Source: Formosa sediminum (GTDB lineage Bacteria > Bacteroidota > Bacteroidia > Flavobacteriales > Flavobacteriaceae). Taken from it: 64,000 nucleotides of DNA. Shown in pieces: positions 29,234 to 39,047 of the stretch. The DNA is taken from positions 1,674,001-1,738,000 of the forward strand of contig NZ_CP041637.1 in the NCBI RefSeq assembly GCF_007197735.1, given 5' to 3'. The notes under the pieces were generated by a model. The model saw only the letters and a program-made list of their open reading frames with translations, did no database searches and was not told the DNA's origin. The translations under genes were made by a program, and so were the position numbers. Each line of letters begins with the position of its first letter. The first letter of the stretch is position 1.

Positions 29234-29947
29234 ATGAAATACAACGTCTTAACTTTATTAATTTTCGTCATATCTTCCAATAGTTTTTCTCAAATTGAGA
29301 ATTTAAATGCCGCTAAAGATTATACTGCTATTGCAAGTAATTCTCCTATTAATGGTAGTTGGACAAGAACTTTTAATTCAGAATCTAATTCTATAAAAGG
29401 CGATATTTATTTATATGATAGTTGGAGTAATAAATCTCAGATATTTTTTGATGATGTCGATTCAGCTTTAAATACGTCTAAATTAAATTATAATTTACAA
29501 GCCGAACGTTTTGAGTTAAAAGCATCTAAAGATTCTGTATTTATAATTAATCCAGGAAATGTTCGAAAAGTAGTAGTAGGCACTTCAGTATTTAAAAGAT
29601 ATTTAGATCCAGAATTTAATAGAAATTCTTTCTTTCAAGAATTATTCTTAGCACAAGACAAGACTTTATTAAAGAAATATGAACTAGACATTATAGTAGG
29701 AGCTGTAAATCCTATGACCAATCAAAAAATGAAATCTGATGCTTATAATGTTAATGAGAAATATTTTGTATTAGCAAAAGACTCTAAAGAAGTTTTAGAT
29801 GAAGTTAAATTAAATAAAAAATTAGTTTATAGTTTTACCTCAGAAGAATACACAGACGACGTAAAACAATTTGTAAAAAATAATCATTTATCGTACAAAG
29901 ACGATGATGATGTTATATTAATTTTAAATTATATCAAAACGTTATAA
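29234..29947 (+). CDS. Secreted protein of unknown function
   Basis: The product is 237 residues from the ATG at 29234. This start gives a clear signal peptide (MKYNVLTLLIFVISSNSFSQ). An in-frame ATG at 29201 lies inside the terminator hairpin and is rejected. The mature part is hydrophilic and mixed alpha/beta, with NGSWTRTFNSESNSIKGDIY followed by YDSWSNKSQIFF near the start. It has no cysteine or obvious catalytic motif, and I do not recognise a family. It precedes carA by 34 nt with an 18-nt palindrome across its stop codon. It is probably periplasmic or extracellular. Confidence 0.8.
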   Translation: MKYNVLTLLIFVISSNSFSQIENLNAAKDYTAIASNSPINGSWTRTFNSESNSIKGDIYLYDSWSNKSQIFFDDVDSALNTSKLNYNLQAERFELKASKDSVFIINPGNVRKVVVGTSVFKRYLDPEFNRNSFFQELFLAQDKTLLKKYELDIIVGAVNPMTNQKMKSDAYNVNEKYFVLAKDSKEVLDEVKLNKKLVYSFTSEEYTDDVKQFVKNNHLSYKDDDDVILILNYIKTL

Positions 29948-29953
29948 CGTTTT
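29936..29953. repeat. 18-nt perfect palindrome before carA
   Basis: AAAACGTTA is followed directly by its reverse complement TAACGTTTT, spanning the stop codon of the upstream gene and lying 28 nt before the carA start. A loopless palindrome of this size fits a dimeric repressor operator better than a terminator, although no regulator is identified. Confidence 0.45.
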
Positions 29954-29981
29954 CAATTATTACGTAACGGGTTCACTTATT

Positions 29982-31085
29982 ATGAAATATCAAAAAAGAA
30001 ATCAAGCAGTAGTTTTATTAGCCGATGGTACTATTTTTTACGGTAAGTCAGTTGGAAATAAATTAGGTACTGCATTTGGAGAAGTTTGTTTTAATACTGG
30101 TATGACGGGGTATCAGGAGATTTTTACAGATCCTTCTTATTTTGGGCAATTAATGGTTACTACCAATGCACATATTGGTAATTATGGTACTACTAATTCT
30201 GAAGTAGAATCTGAAAGTATAAAAATTTCAGGTCTTATTTGTAAAAATTTTAGTTATGAATTTTCTCGTGATGCAGCAGATGCTAGTCTAGAAGATTTTC
30301 TAAATAAAAATAATTTATTAGCTGTTTCAGACATAGATACTCGTGCTCTTGTAAGTTATATTCGTGATAACGGAGCTATGAATGCCTTAATATCTACAGA
30401 TGTAGATAATATTGAAATGCTTAAACAACAGTTGAAAGATATTCCAGACATGAATGGTTTGGAGTTAGCATCTAAAGTTTCTACAACAGAACCTTATTTT
30501 GTTGGCGATGAAAGTTCTAAACTTAAAATTGCTGCATTAGATTTAGGGATTAAAAAAAATATACTTCGCAACTTTGCAAAACGTGGTGCTTACATAAAAG
30601 TTTTTCCTTATAATGCTACTTTTGAAGATCTTCAAGCATGGAATCCAGATGGGTATTTTTTATCTAATGGTCCTGGAGACCCAGAACCTTTAGAATCAGC
30701 AATTCAGGTTGCTAAGGAGGTTATACAAAGAGATTTACCACTGTTTGGGATTTGTTTAGGACATCAGGTTATTGCATTAGCTAATGGTGTTTCTACTTAT
30801 AAAATGCATAATGGGCATAGAGGAATTAATCATCCTGTAAAAAACTTAATTACTGGAAAAGGTGAAATAACATCTCAAAATCATGGTTTCGCTGTAAATA
30901 GAGAAGAAGTTGAAGCACATCCAGATTTACAAATTACACACTTACATTTAAATGATAATACAGTTGCTGGCTTAAAGATGAAGAATAAAAATTGTTTTTC
31001 TGTTCAATATCATCCAGAAGCTAGTCCTGGTCCAAATGATGCAGACTATTTATTTGATGATTTTATTAAAAATATCACTAAATAG
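29982..31085 (+). CDS. carA: Carbamoyl-phosphate synthase small subunit
   Basis: The product is 367 residues. CarA supplies ammonia from glutamine to CarB for pyrimidine and arginine synthesis. The N-terminal domain has FGEVCFNTGMTGYQEIFTDP. The class I amidotransferase domain has LSNGPGDPEP, the nucleophile motif FGICLGHQV, and the His/Glu pair in QYHPEASPGP. No carB lies nearby, so the two subunit genes are split in this genome. pyrE, another pyrimidine gene, is in this window at 47720-48364. Confidence 0.98.
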   Translation: MKYQKRNQAVVLLADGTIFYGKSVGNKLGTAFGEVCFNTGMTGYQEIFTDPSYFGQLMVTTNAHIGNYGTTNSEVESESIKISGLICKNFSYEFSRDAADASLEDFLNKNNLLAVSDIDTRALVSYIRDNGAMNALISTDVDNIEMLKQQLKDIPDMNGLELASKVSTTEPYFVGDESSKLKIAALDLGIKKNILRNFAKRGAYIKVFPYNATFEDLQAWNPDGYFLSNGPGDPEPLESAIQVAKEVIQRDLPLFGICLGHQVIALANGVSTYKMHNGHRGINHPVKNLITGKGEITSQNHGFAVNREEVEAHPDLQITHLHLNDNTVAGLKMKNKNCFSVQYHPEASPGPNDADYLFDDFIKNITK

Positions 31086-31090
31086 ATATT

Positions 31091-31130
31091 AAAAACCACA
31101 AAAAAAGCTTGCTTTATTTGTGGTTTTTTT
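31091..31130 (+). terminator. Intrinsic terminator after carA
   Basis: AAAAACCACAAA (31091-31102) pairs with TTTGTGGTTTTT (31117-31128), and the right arm runs into Ts. An inner AAAGC/GCTTT pair extends the stem. It begins 6 nt after the carA stop. Confidence 0.85.
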
Positions 31131-31219
31131 GTTACGAAAACAATGTAGTAATTTTATAAGATAAATATAACTACAATAGTTAAAATTTAGTCTTACAATT
31201 TTGTAATTTAGTACTTTAA

Positions 31220-32542
<1,323 letters not shown>

Positions 32543-32562
32543 TTTTAAGCGTTCATAATTTT

Positions 32563-32598
32563 AAAAAGCGATTATTTCTTGAGATAATCGCTTTTTTT
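32563..32598 (+). terminator. Intrinsic terminator after eno
   Basis: GCGATTAT (32568-32575) pairs with ATAATCGC (32584-32591) around an 8-nt loop, with five As before and seven Ts after. It starts 20 nt after the eno stop. Confidence 0.93.
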
Positions 32599-32716
32599 TA
32601 TCTAAAATTTTGAGTAAAATTTAACCAAATGCTTTATTTTTTATATATAAATATTGTGATAGATTTTGTATTTTAGCCGATAGCAAAAAAAAACGGAATA
32701 ATACAAGTAAATTAAT

Positions 32717-34003
32717 ATGTCAAAACAAGCCACAATTGAAATAGATGGGAAAAAGTACGAATTTCCTTTAATTACAGGAACTGAAAATGAAGTCGCAATC
32801 GATATAGCTACTTTAAGGTCGGCTACTGGTGGAGTAATTACTTTAGATTCTGGATTTAAAAATACAGGATCTTGTGAAAGTGCAATTACTTTTTTAGATG
32901 GAGAAAAAGGAATTTTAAGATATCGTGGTTATTCAATAGAAGAACTTGCTCAAAAAGTAGACTTCTTAGAAGTGACTTATCTTTTAATTTTTGGAGAATT
33001 ACCTACTAAAGCACAAAACGATAAGTTTCATGATGATATTAAAGCAGAATCTACAGTAGACGAAGATATTAAAAAGATTTTAGAAGCTTTCCCAAGAACC
33101 GCACACCCAATGGGAATTATCTCATCATTAACAAGTGCTCTAACGGCTTTTAACCCTTCTTCAGTGAATGTAAATTCAGAAGAAGATATGTATAAAGCTA
33201 TCGTTAAAATTTTAGGTAAAATGCCTGTTTTAGTTGCATGGACAATGCGAAAAAAACAAGGTTTACCTCTTGATTATGGAGACGACTCTTTAGGGTATGT
33301 AGAGAATCTTCTTAAAATGATGTTTTCTAAGCCAAATTGTAAATATGTACAAAATCAAATTTTTGTAGATGCTTTAGATAAATTATTAATCTTACATGCA
33401 GATCATGAGCAAAATTGCTCAACTTCTACAGTAAGAGTTGTTGGTTCAGCACACGCAGGATTATTCGCATCTATCTCGGCAGGTATTTCTGCACTTTGGG
33501 GACCTCTTCATGGAGGAGCTAATCAAGCAGTTCTTGAAATGCTACAAGCTATTGAAGCCGATGGTGGAGATACTAAAAAATACATGGCTAAAGCAAAAGA
33601 TAAAAACGATCCTTTTAGATTAATGGGATTCGGACATCGTGTATATAAAAACTTTGACCCAAGAGCTAAAATTATTAAAAAAGCAGCAGACGAAGTTTTA
33701 GAAGCTTTAGGTATAGAAGATCCAATTTTAGAAATTGCAAAAGGGTTAGAAAAAGAAGCTTTAGAAGATCCATATTTCGTAGAGAGAAAACTTTACCCTA
33801 ACGTAGATTTTTATTCAGGTGTAATTTACAGAGCGATGAATATTCCTCAAGAAATGTTTACAGTAATGTTTGCTATTGGGCGTTTACCAGGATGGATAGC
33901 TCAGTGGAGAGAAATGCGTTTACGTAAAGAACCAATAGGTCGTCCACGTCAATTATACATTGGTGAAACTTTAAGACCATACGTAGATGTAGATAATCGT
34001 TAA
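32717..34003 (+). CDS. gltA: Citrate synthase
   Basis: The product is 428 residues, a type II (hexameric, gram-negative-like) citrate synthase of the TCA cycle. Catalytic residues are visible: LHADHEQNCSTSTVRVVGSA, GPLHGGANQAVLEML and MGFGHRVYKNFDPRA for the two histidines, and the aspartate in NVDFYSGVIYRAM. It stands alone between eno and an amidinotransferase-fold gene, with terminators on each side. Confidence 0.98.
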   Translation: MSKQATIEIDGKKYEFPLITGTENEVAIDIATLRSATGGVITLDSGFKNTGSCESAITFLDGEKGILRYRGYSIEELAQKVDFLEVTYLLIFGELPTKAQNDKFHDDIKAESTVDEDIKKILEAFPRTAHPMGIISSLTSALTAFNPSSVNVNSEEDMYKAIVKILGKMPVLVAWTMRKKQGLPLDYGDDSLGYVENLLKMMFSKPNCKYVQNQIFVDALDKLLILHADHEQNCSTSTVRVVGSAHAGLFASISAGISALWGPLHGGANQAVLEMLQAIEADGGDTKKYMAKAKDKNDPFRLMGFGHRVYKNFDPRAKIIKKAADEVLEALGIEDPILEIAKGLEKEALEDPYFVERKLYPNVDFYSGVIYRAMNIPQEMFTVMFAIGRLPGWIAQWREMRLRKEPIGRPRQLYIGETLRPYVDVDNR

Positions 34004-34029
34004 GATAGATCTATAGAATTAATAATCTA

Positions 34030-34094
34030 ATGTCATTTTGATTACTTTTAAAGCATTACTTTATGTTTTATAAATTTTCAAAATGACATTTTTA
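34030..34094 (+). terminator. Inverted repeat / terminator after gltA
   Basis: A perfect 12-bp inverted repeat, ATGTCATTTTGA at 34030-34041 with its complement at 34078-34089, spans a 36-nt AT-rich loop. It is followed by TTTTTATTTTA. The long loop makes it less typical than the others. Confidence 0.6.
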
Positions 34095-34107
34095 TTTTAC
34101 CAAACAT

Positions 34108-35022
34108 ATGTTATCATTAAAAGTGACAAATGAAACGTCTCGATTAAGAGCCGTAGTTTTAGGAACAGCTATTAGTAACGGACCTATACCATCTATAGCA
34201 GACGCTTACGATCCAAAATCTATTGAACATATTAAAGCGGGAACGTATCCTATTGAAGCCGATATGGTTAAAGAAATGGAGGCAGTAAACAACGTATTCC
34301 AGAAGTATGATGTAAAGGTATTCCGTCCTAAAATTATAGAAAATTACAATCAGATTTTTGCTAGAGACATAGCTTTTGTTATCGATAATAAATTTATAAA
34401 AGCAAATATTTTACCAGATCGTGAACAAGAATTAAATGCATTGCAGCATGTTATAGATCAAATTAATCCATTAGATATTATAAAACCACCAGAAGCTGTA
34501 CATATAGAAGGTGGCGATGTAATGTTATGGAATGATTACATATTTATAGGCACCTATAAAGGAGACGATTATCCAGATCAGATTACAGCCCGTACTAATA
34601 TGGAAGGGGTTGAATTTATAAAATCACTCTTTCCAAATAAAATAGTAAAAGAGTTTGATTTGAAAAAATCTAGAACAGAAGCTAAAGACAATGCATTACA
34701 TCTAGATTGTTGTTTTCAGCCAGTGGGTAAAGCTAAAGGTATAATTTATAAAGAAGGTTTTAGAGACGAATCTGATTTTAATTATTTAGTTGAACTCTTT
34801 GGAAAAGATAACCTATTTTATATCACTAGAGACGAAATGTATAATATGAATAGCAATGTGTTTTCAATAGATGAAACTACTGTGATTTCTGAAATAAACT
34901 TCGTTAGATTAAATACTTGGCTTAGATTACAAGGTTTTACTGTAGAAGAAGTTCCATATGCAGAAATATCTAAGCAGGAAGGATTATTACGCTGCTCTAC
35001 ATTGCCGCTTATCCGGGATTAA
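34108..35022 (+). CDS. Amidinotransferase-fold hydrolase (DDAH / arginine deiminase-like)
   Basis: The product is 304 residues of the guanidino-group modifying superfamily. Visible motifs are IFARDIAFV, HIEGGDVMLW, HLDCCFQPVG with the catalytic histidine, and LLRCSTLPL with a Cys nucleophile 8 residues from the end. Members hydrolyse arginine, dimethylarginine or agmatine, or transfer amidino groups. The final substrate cannot be read here. No arginine-catabolism neighbours (arcB, arcC) are present, which argues against a classical fermentative arginine deiminase. Confidence 0.82.
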   Translation: MLSLKVTNETSRLRAVVLGTAISNGPIPSIADAYDPKSIEHIKAGTYPIEADMVKEMEAVNNVFQKYDVKVFRPKIIENYNQIFARDIAFVIDNKFIKANILPDREQELNALQHVIDQINPLDIIKPPEAVHIEGGDVMLWNDYIFIGTYKGDDYPDQITARTNMEGVEFIKSLFPNKIVKEFDLKKSRTEAKDNALHLDCCFQPVGKAKGIIYKEGFRDESDFNYLVELFGKDNLFYITRDEMYNMNSNVFSIDETTVISEINFVRLNTWLRLQGFTVEEVPYAEISKQEGLLRCSTLPLIRD

Positions 35023-35073
35023 TAAAATAAAAGCTTAAAGGTATAATAATATTGAAATTTAATTGGTTTCGTT

Positions 35074-35081
35074 TACTTTTG
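35074..35081 (+). promoter_or_regulatory. -7 box of the SprT-like gene
   Basis: TACTTTTG matches TAnnTTTG and ends 7 nt before the ATG at 35089, so the transcript would be nearly leaderless. Confidence 0.6.
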
Positions 35082-35088
35082 CTTTATA

Positions 35089-35682
35089 ATGCAGAATACA
35101 CTCCAAAGCTACATACCTAAACCTTCAATTCCTATAGTTCAGGAATTATTAGATCATGATGAGTTAGATGTGATGGTAAAACCAGAACGTAAAACAAGAC
35201 ATGGTGATTATAGAAAGTTACCCAATGGAAGACATGTAATAACGGTAAATTCCAATTTAAATCCCTATCGTTTTTTAATCACATTAATACATGAAGTGGC
35301 ACATTTTGAGGCGTTTAAAAAATATGGAATGCAGATTAAACCCCACGGAAAAGAGTGGAAATATACTTTCCAACACTTAATGTTACCCTTTATAAATCCG
35401 GAGGTATTTCCTAAAGAACTCCTACCCATATTAGCTAAACATTTTATAAATCCCAAAGCAACTAGCGACACAGATCATATTTTATCAATAGCTTTGAAAC
35501 AATATGACGAAAATTCAGATAAAACTTATATTTTTGAAGTGCCTGAAGGCAGTGTGTTTAAAATTCATAATGGCCGACAATTTAAAAAAGGAAATAAACG
35601 TGTTAAACGTTTTGAGTGTGTAGAAATAAAAACGGGAAAAGTATATTTATTTAATCCGCAAGTAGAAATTGAAGTTATTTAA
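35089..35682 (+). CDS. SprT-like zinc metalloprotein
   Basis: The product is 197 residues with the SprT-like zinc site: LIHEVAHFEAF (HExxH) at about residues 65-75 and a third ligand in PHGKEWK. The family is related to eukaryotic Spartan, which degrades DNA-protein crosslinks, but the bacterial role is poorly known. No signal peptide is seen, so it is cytoplasmic. It is followed 12 nt later by manC, with no functional link visible. Confidence 0.85.
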   Translation: MQNTLQSYIPKPSIPIVQELLDHDELDVMVKPERKTRHGDYRKLPNGRHVITVNSNLNPYRFLITLIHEVAHFEAFKKYGMQIKPHGKEWKYTFQHLMLPFINPEVFPKELLPILAKHFINPKATSDTDHILSIALKQYDENSDKTYIFEVPEGSVFKIHNGRQFKKGNKRVKRFECVEIKTGKVYLFNPQVEIEVI

Positions 35683-35694
35683 TATAAAATAAGA

Positions 35695-36774
35695 ATGAAC
35701 AAAAACAATTATGCCATTATTATGGCTGGAGGAGTAGGCTCAAGATTTTGGCCAGTTAGTATGAACAGTTTCCCAAAACAGTTTCACGATATGCTAGGAA
35801 CAGGAGAAACTTTAATTCAAAAAACGTTTCAGCGTTTAACAAAGTTCATTCCAAAACAAAATATTTACGTATTAACTAATACAGATTATAATGCTTTAGT
35901 TTTAGAGCAATTACCAGATATTTCTCAAGATCAGATTGTTTTAGAACCTGCTATGAGAAATACAGCACCTTGTATTTTATACGCAGCGTTAAAAATTCAA
36001 AAAATAAATCCTGATGCTTTAATGCTTGTAGCTCCTAGTGATCATTGGATTGAAGATGAAGATGCATTTACCAAAAATGTTTTAACTGCCTTCGATTTCT
36101 GCCAAGAGCACGATGCGTTAATGACTTTAGGAATTCAACCTACATTTCCAAATACAGGATATGGCTATATAGAATATGATACCGAAACAGCTAATGTGGT
36201 TAAATCTGTTAAACAGTTTAGAGAAAAACCAGATTATGCCACAGCAAGATCGTTTATTAAGCAAGGTAACTTTGTTTGGAATGCAGGTATATTTATGTGG
36301 AGTGTATCTAGTGTATTAAAAGCTTTTAAAACAAATCAACCAGAGTTAGTTCAGTTATTTGAAAAAGGAATTCCAGCATATAATACTGCTTTAGAAGCTG
36401 AGTTTATTTCAGAAAATTATGAAAAAGCCGATAATATTTCTGTGGATTACGCGATTATGGAAAGTTCTAATAATGTGTATGTGTTATCTGCAGAATTTGA
36501 TTGGAACGATTTAGGAACTTGGGGAAGCTTATATGAGAAATTAAATAAAGATGATAATAACAACGCTGTTGTTAATGCTAGAACTTTAGTTGAAGATGCA
36601 TCAGGTAATATGATTAGAACCAAAGATGATAAAATTGTTGTAGTAGAAGGTTTAAATGACTATATTATAATCGATAAGGACGACGTTCTTCTTATTTATC
36701 CTAAAGCAAAAGAGCAAGATATTAAGGGATTACGTAATAAAGTTAGAGATACATTTGGTGATCAGTACTGTTAA
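35695..36774 (+). CDS. manC: Mannose-1-phosphate guanylyltransferase
   Basis: The product is 359 residues, making GDP-mannose from mannose-1-phosphate and GTP for surface polysaccharide synthesis. The nucleotide-binding signature IIMAGGVGSRFWPVSMNSFP, the PKQF lysine, LVAPSDHWI and VKQFREKPD are clear. It is the short, monofunctional form, lacking the C-terminal phosphomannose isomerase domain of the 470-residue enzymes. It precedes the DUF389 gene by 3 nt. Confidence 0.95.
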   Translation: MNKNNYAIIMAGGVGSRFWPVSMNSFPKQFHDMLGTGETLIQKTFQRLTKFIPKQNIYVLTNTDYNALVLEQLPDISQDQIVLEPAMRNTAPCILYAALKIQKINPDALMLVAPSDHWIEDEDAFTKNVLTAFDFCQEHDALMTLGIQPTFPNTGYGYIEYDTETANVVKSVKQFREKPDYATARSFIKQGNFVWNAGIFMWSVSSVLKAFKTNQPELVQLFEKGIPAYNTALEAEFISENYEKADNISVDYAIMESSNNVYVLSAEFDWNDLGTWGSLYEKLNKDDNNNAVVNARTLVEDASGNMIRTKDDKIVVVEGLNDYIIIDKDDVLLIYPKAKEQDIKGLRNKVRDTFGDQYC

Positions 36775-36777
36775 TAT

Positions 36778-38283
36778 ATGAGTGAAAACAAATTTAATTT
36801 TTCGGAAGAAGAATCTGACAAGGAAAAAACAGCAGCTCAAGAGGCTGCTGTAAAAGATTCTAAAGATGCTATTAAGAAAGATGCTCAAGGCTTACTTGAA
36901 AGTATTAGAAGTTTTCTATCAGAACTTTTAGATTTTAGACAAGATACAGATCAGCAAGCTACTATAGATGCTATCAAAGGAGATATTCCTTTTAAGGGCG
37001 CTACGGCTTGGATTTTAATTTGTTCTATATTCGTTGCTTCCATAGGATTAAATGCCAACTCTACAGCGGTTGTAATTGGTGCCATGTTAATTTCTCCATT
37101 AATGGGACCTATTTTAGGAATTGGTTTATCTGTAGCTATAAATGATATTGATACACTTAGAAAATCTCTTATAAATTTTGGAGTAATGATTTTTTTGAGT
37201 GTTTTAACCGCATTCTTATTTTATAAATTTTTTCCATTACAAGAAGAATCTTTAGAGTTATTAGCTCGAACTAAACCCGATATTAGAGATGTATTAATTG
37301 CATTTTTTGGTGGAGCTGCTTTAATAATAGCACGAACTAAAAAAGGAACTATTGCCTCTGTAATTTTTGGTGTAGCAATTGCTACAGCTTTAATGCCTCC
37401 ATTATGTACTGTAGGATATGGGTTAGCAGTTTCTTTCGATGATTTTTCTAAAGGTATAGGCTATGCATCTGGAGCATTTTATTTATTTATAATTAATACT
37501 ATTTTTATTGCTTTAGCTACATTTATAGCTTTAAAGATTTTGCGATTTCCAATGATTAAATACGCAAATTCTAAGAAAAGAAAACGTATTTCTCAAATTG
37601 CTTCTTTACTAGCAGTAGTAGCAATGATTCCTGCAATTTGGACATTTATAGATGTTTTAAAAGAAAGTAATTTTAAAAGAGAAGCTCAATTATACCTAGA
37701 TCATGAATTAAAAGGATTACCTCAATACGACTATATTAAACGGAATGTTGTTTACAGATATTCTAATGGTAAAGAAGGGTCTAGCTTTGTATTTAATACT
37801 TATGGATTAGGTTATATTCCAGATGAAACTATTGAATTATTAAAAGCCAAATTGGCAGATTATCCTGCTCTTAAAAATGCTCATTTTGAGTTTAATCAAA
37901 ATAGTAAAAATGTAGATAATGTTAAATATATGGAGCAGTTACGCCAGCGTGATTCTTTAGATTTATTATCGCAAACTCAAAAAATTACATATTTAGAAAA
38001 ACGAGTAAGTCAATTACAATATTTAGAAGAAAAAACAATTCCTTTTGAAACGATTCTAAAAGAGGTCCATATTAATTATGAGAATTTGGACTTATTTAGA
38101 TACTCGCCAGTAATATCATCAAATTTTGAAACCACCGATACGATTCCTGTATTTGGAATACGTTGGAAGAAAGACAAAAACCTTAAAGAAGAGACTTTAA
38201 CTAAAGATCAAGAAAAGTTAGAGCGTTGGTTAAAATTCAAACTAAATTTAGATACGTTACTAGTAGAACGATTAAAGCATTAG
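36778..38283 (+). CDS. DUF389 / TIGR00341-type membrane protein
   Basis: The product is 501 residues. An acidic N-terminal cytoplasmic segment (1-70) is followed by six or so membrane helices (about 75-300) with the family motifs NANSTAVVIGAMLISPLMGP and GIGLSVAINDIDTLRKSL. The C-terminal 200 residues are soluble, with a probable coiled coil (TQKITYLEKRVSQLQYLEEK). The family's function is unknown. It is translationally close to manC (3 nt) and overlaps the convergent MlaF-like gene by 4 nt. Confidence 0.85.
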   Translation: MSENKFNFSEEESDKEKTAAQEAAVKDSKDAIKKDAQGLLESIRSFLSELLDFRQDTDQQATIDAIKGDIPFKGATAWILICSIFVASIGLNANSTAVVIGAMLISPLMGPILGIGLSVAINDIDTLRKSLINFGVMIFLSVLTAFLFYKFFPLQEESLELLARTKPDIRDVLIAFFGGAALIIARTKKGTIASVIFGVAIATALMPPLCTVGYGLAVSFDDFSKGIGYASGAFYLFIINTIFIALATFIALKILRFPMIKYANSKKRKRISQIASLLAVVAMIPAIWTFIDVLKESNFKREAQLYLDHELKGLPQYDYIKRNVVYRYSNGKEGSSFVFNTYGLGYIPDETIELLKAKLADYPALKNAHFEFNQNSKNVDNVKYMEQLRQRDSLDLLSQTQKITYLEKRVSQLQYLEEKTIPFETILKEVHINYENLDLFRYSPVISSNFETTDTIPVFGIRWKKDKNLKEETLTKDQEKLERWLKFKLNLDTLLVERLKH

Positions 38284-39047
38284 AGGTTCTCTTCTATATA
38301 CATTTTTCTAACCTTTTTGAAGAGCTCTGAAGAATATACAAAATCTGTAACGACTTCATTATCGGTTTTAAATATTGTTTCATTAGAGCCTTGCCAAGCT
38401 TTTAAACCATCTTTTAGAAAGACTATTTTTTCACCAATTTCCATCACAGAGTTCATGTCGTGAGTATTAATAACTGTTGTAATACTGTATTCGTCTGTAA
38501 TTTCTTGAATTAAATTATCTATTACGATAGCCGTTTTTGGATCTAATCCAGAATTAGGTTCATCGCAAAATAGATATTTGGGTTTGTTAACTATAGCACG
38601 AGCTATGGCCACGCGCTTTTGCATTCCTCCAGAAGCTTCAGAAGGAAGTTTGTGGTGTGCATTGTCCAGATTAACACGTTTTAAAACAAAGTTAACACGG
38701 TCGTCCATTTCACTATCACTAAGCTTAGTAAACATGCGTAAAGGGAATTTTACATTTTCTGCAATTGTCATCGAATCAAACAGTGCACTACCTTGAAAGA
38801 CCATGCCTATTTCAGATCTTAAGCCACGTTTTTGTTCGTCTGATAATTTTGAAAATATTCGTCCTTCATAAGAAATACTTCCTTTTTCATAATCAAAAAG
38901 CCCAAGTAAACATTTTAAAAACACAGTTTTACCAGAACCACTTTGTCCTATTATAAGATTTGTTTTTCCTTTTTCAAATGTCGTACTAATTCCTTTTAAG
39001 ATACGTGTATCTCCAAATGATTTCTGTAATTCTTTAACTTCAATCAT
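38280..39047 (-). CDS. MlaF-like ABC transporter ATP-binding protein
   Basis: The product is 255 residues from the ATG at 39047 (MIEVKELQKSFGDTRILKGI). This start overlaps the permease stop by one base, so the pair is coupled. An upstream in-frame start at 39107 is rejected. Walker A is IIGQSGSGKTV, the signature is ASGGMQKRVAIARAI, and Walker B is YLFCDEPNSGLDP with the H-loop in VINTHDMNS. The signature is of the MlaF/Mkl type, so this is probably the ATPase for phospholipid or sterol-like lipid transport across the envelope. Confidence 0.9.
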   Translation of the reverse strand: MIEVKELQKSFGDTRILKGISTTFEKGKTNLIIGQSGSGKTVFLKCLLGLFDYEKGSISYEGRIFSKLSDEQKRGLRSEIGMVFQGSALFDSMTIAENVKFPLRMFTKLSDSEMDDRVNFVLKRVNLDNAHHKLPSEASGGMQKRVAIARAIVNKPKYLFCDEPNSGLDPKTAIVIDNLIQEITDEYSITTVINTHDMNSVMEIGEKIVFLKDGLKAWQGSNETIFKTDNEVVTDFVYSSELFKKVRKMYIEENL

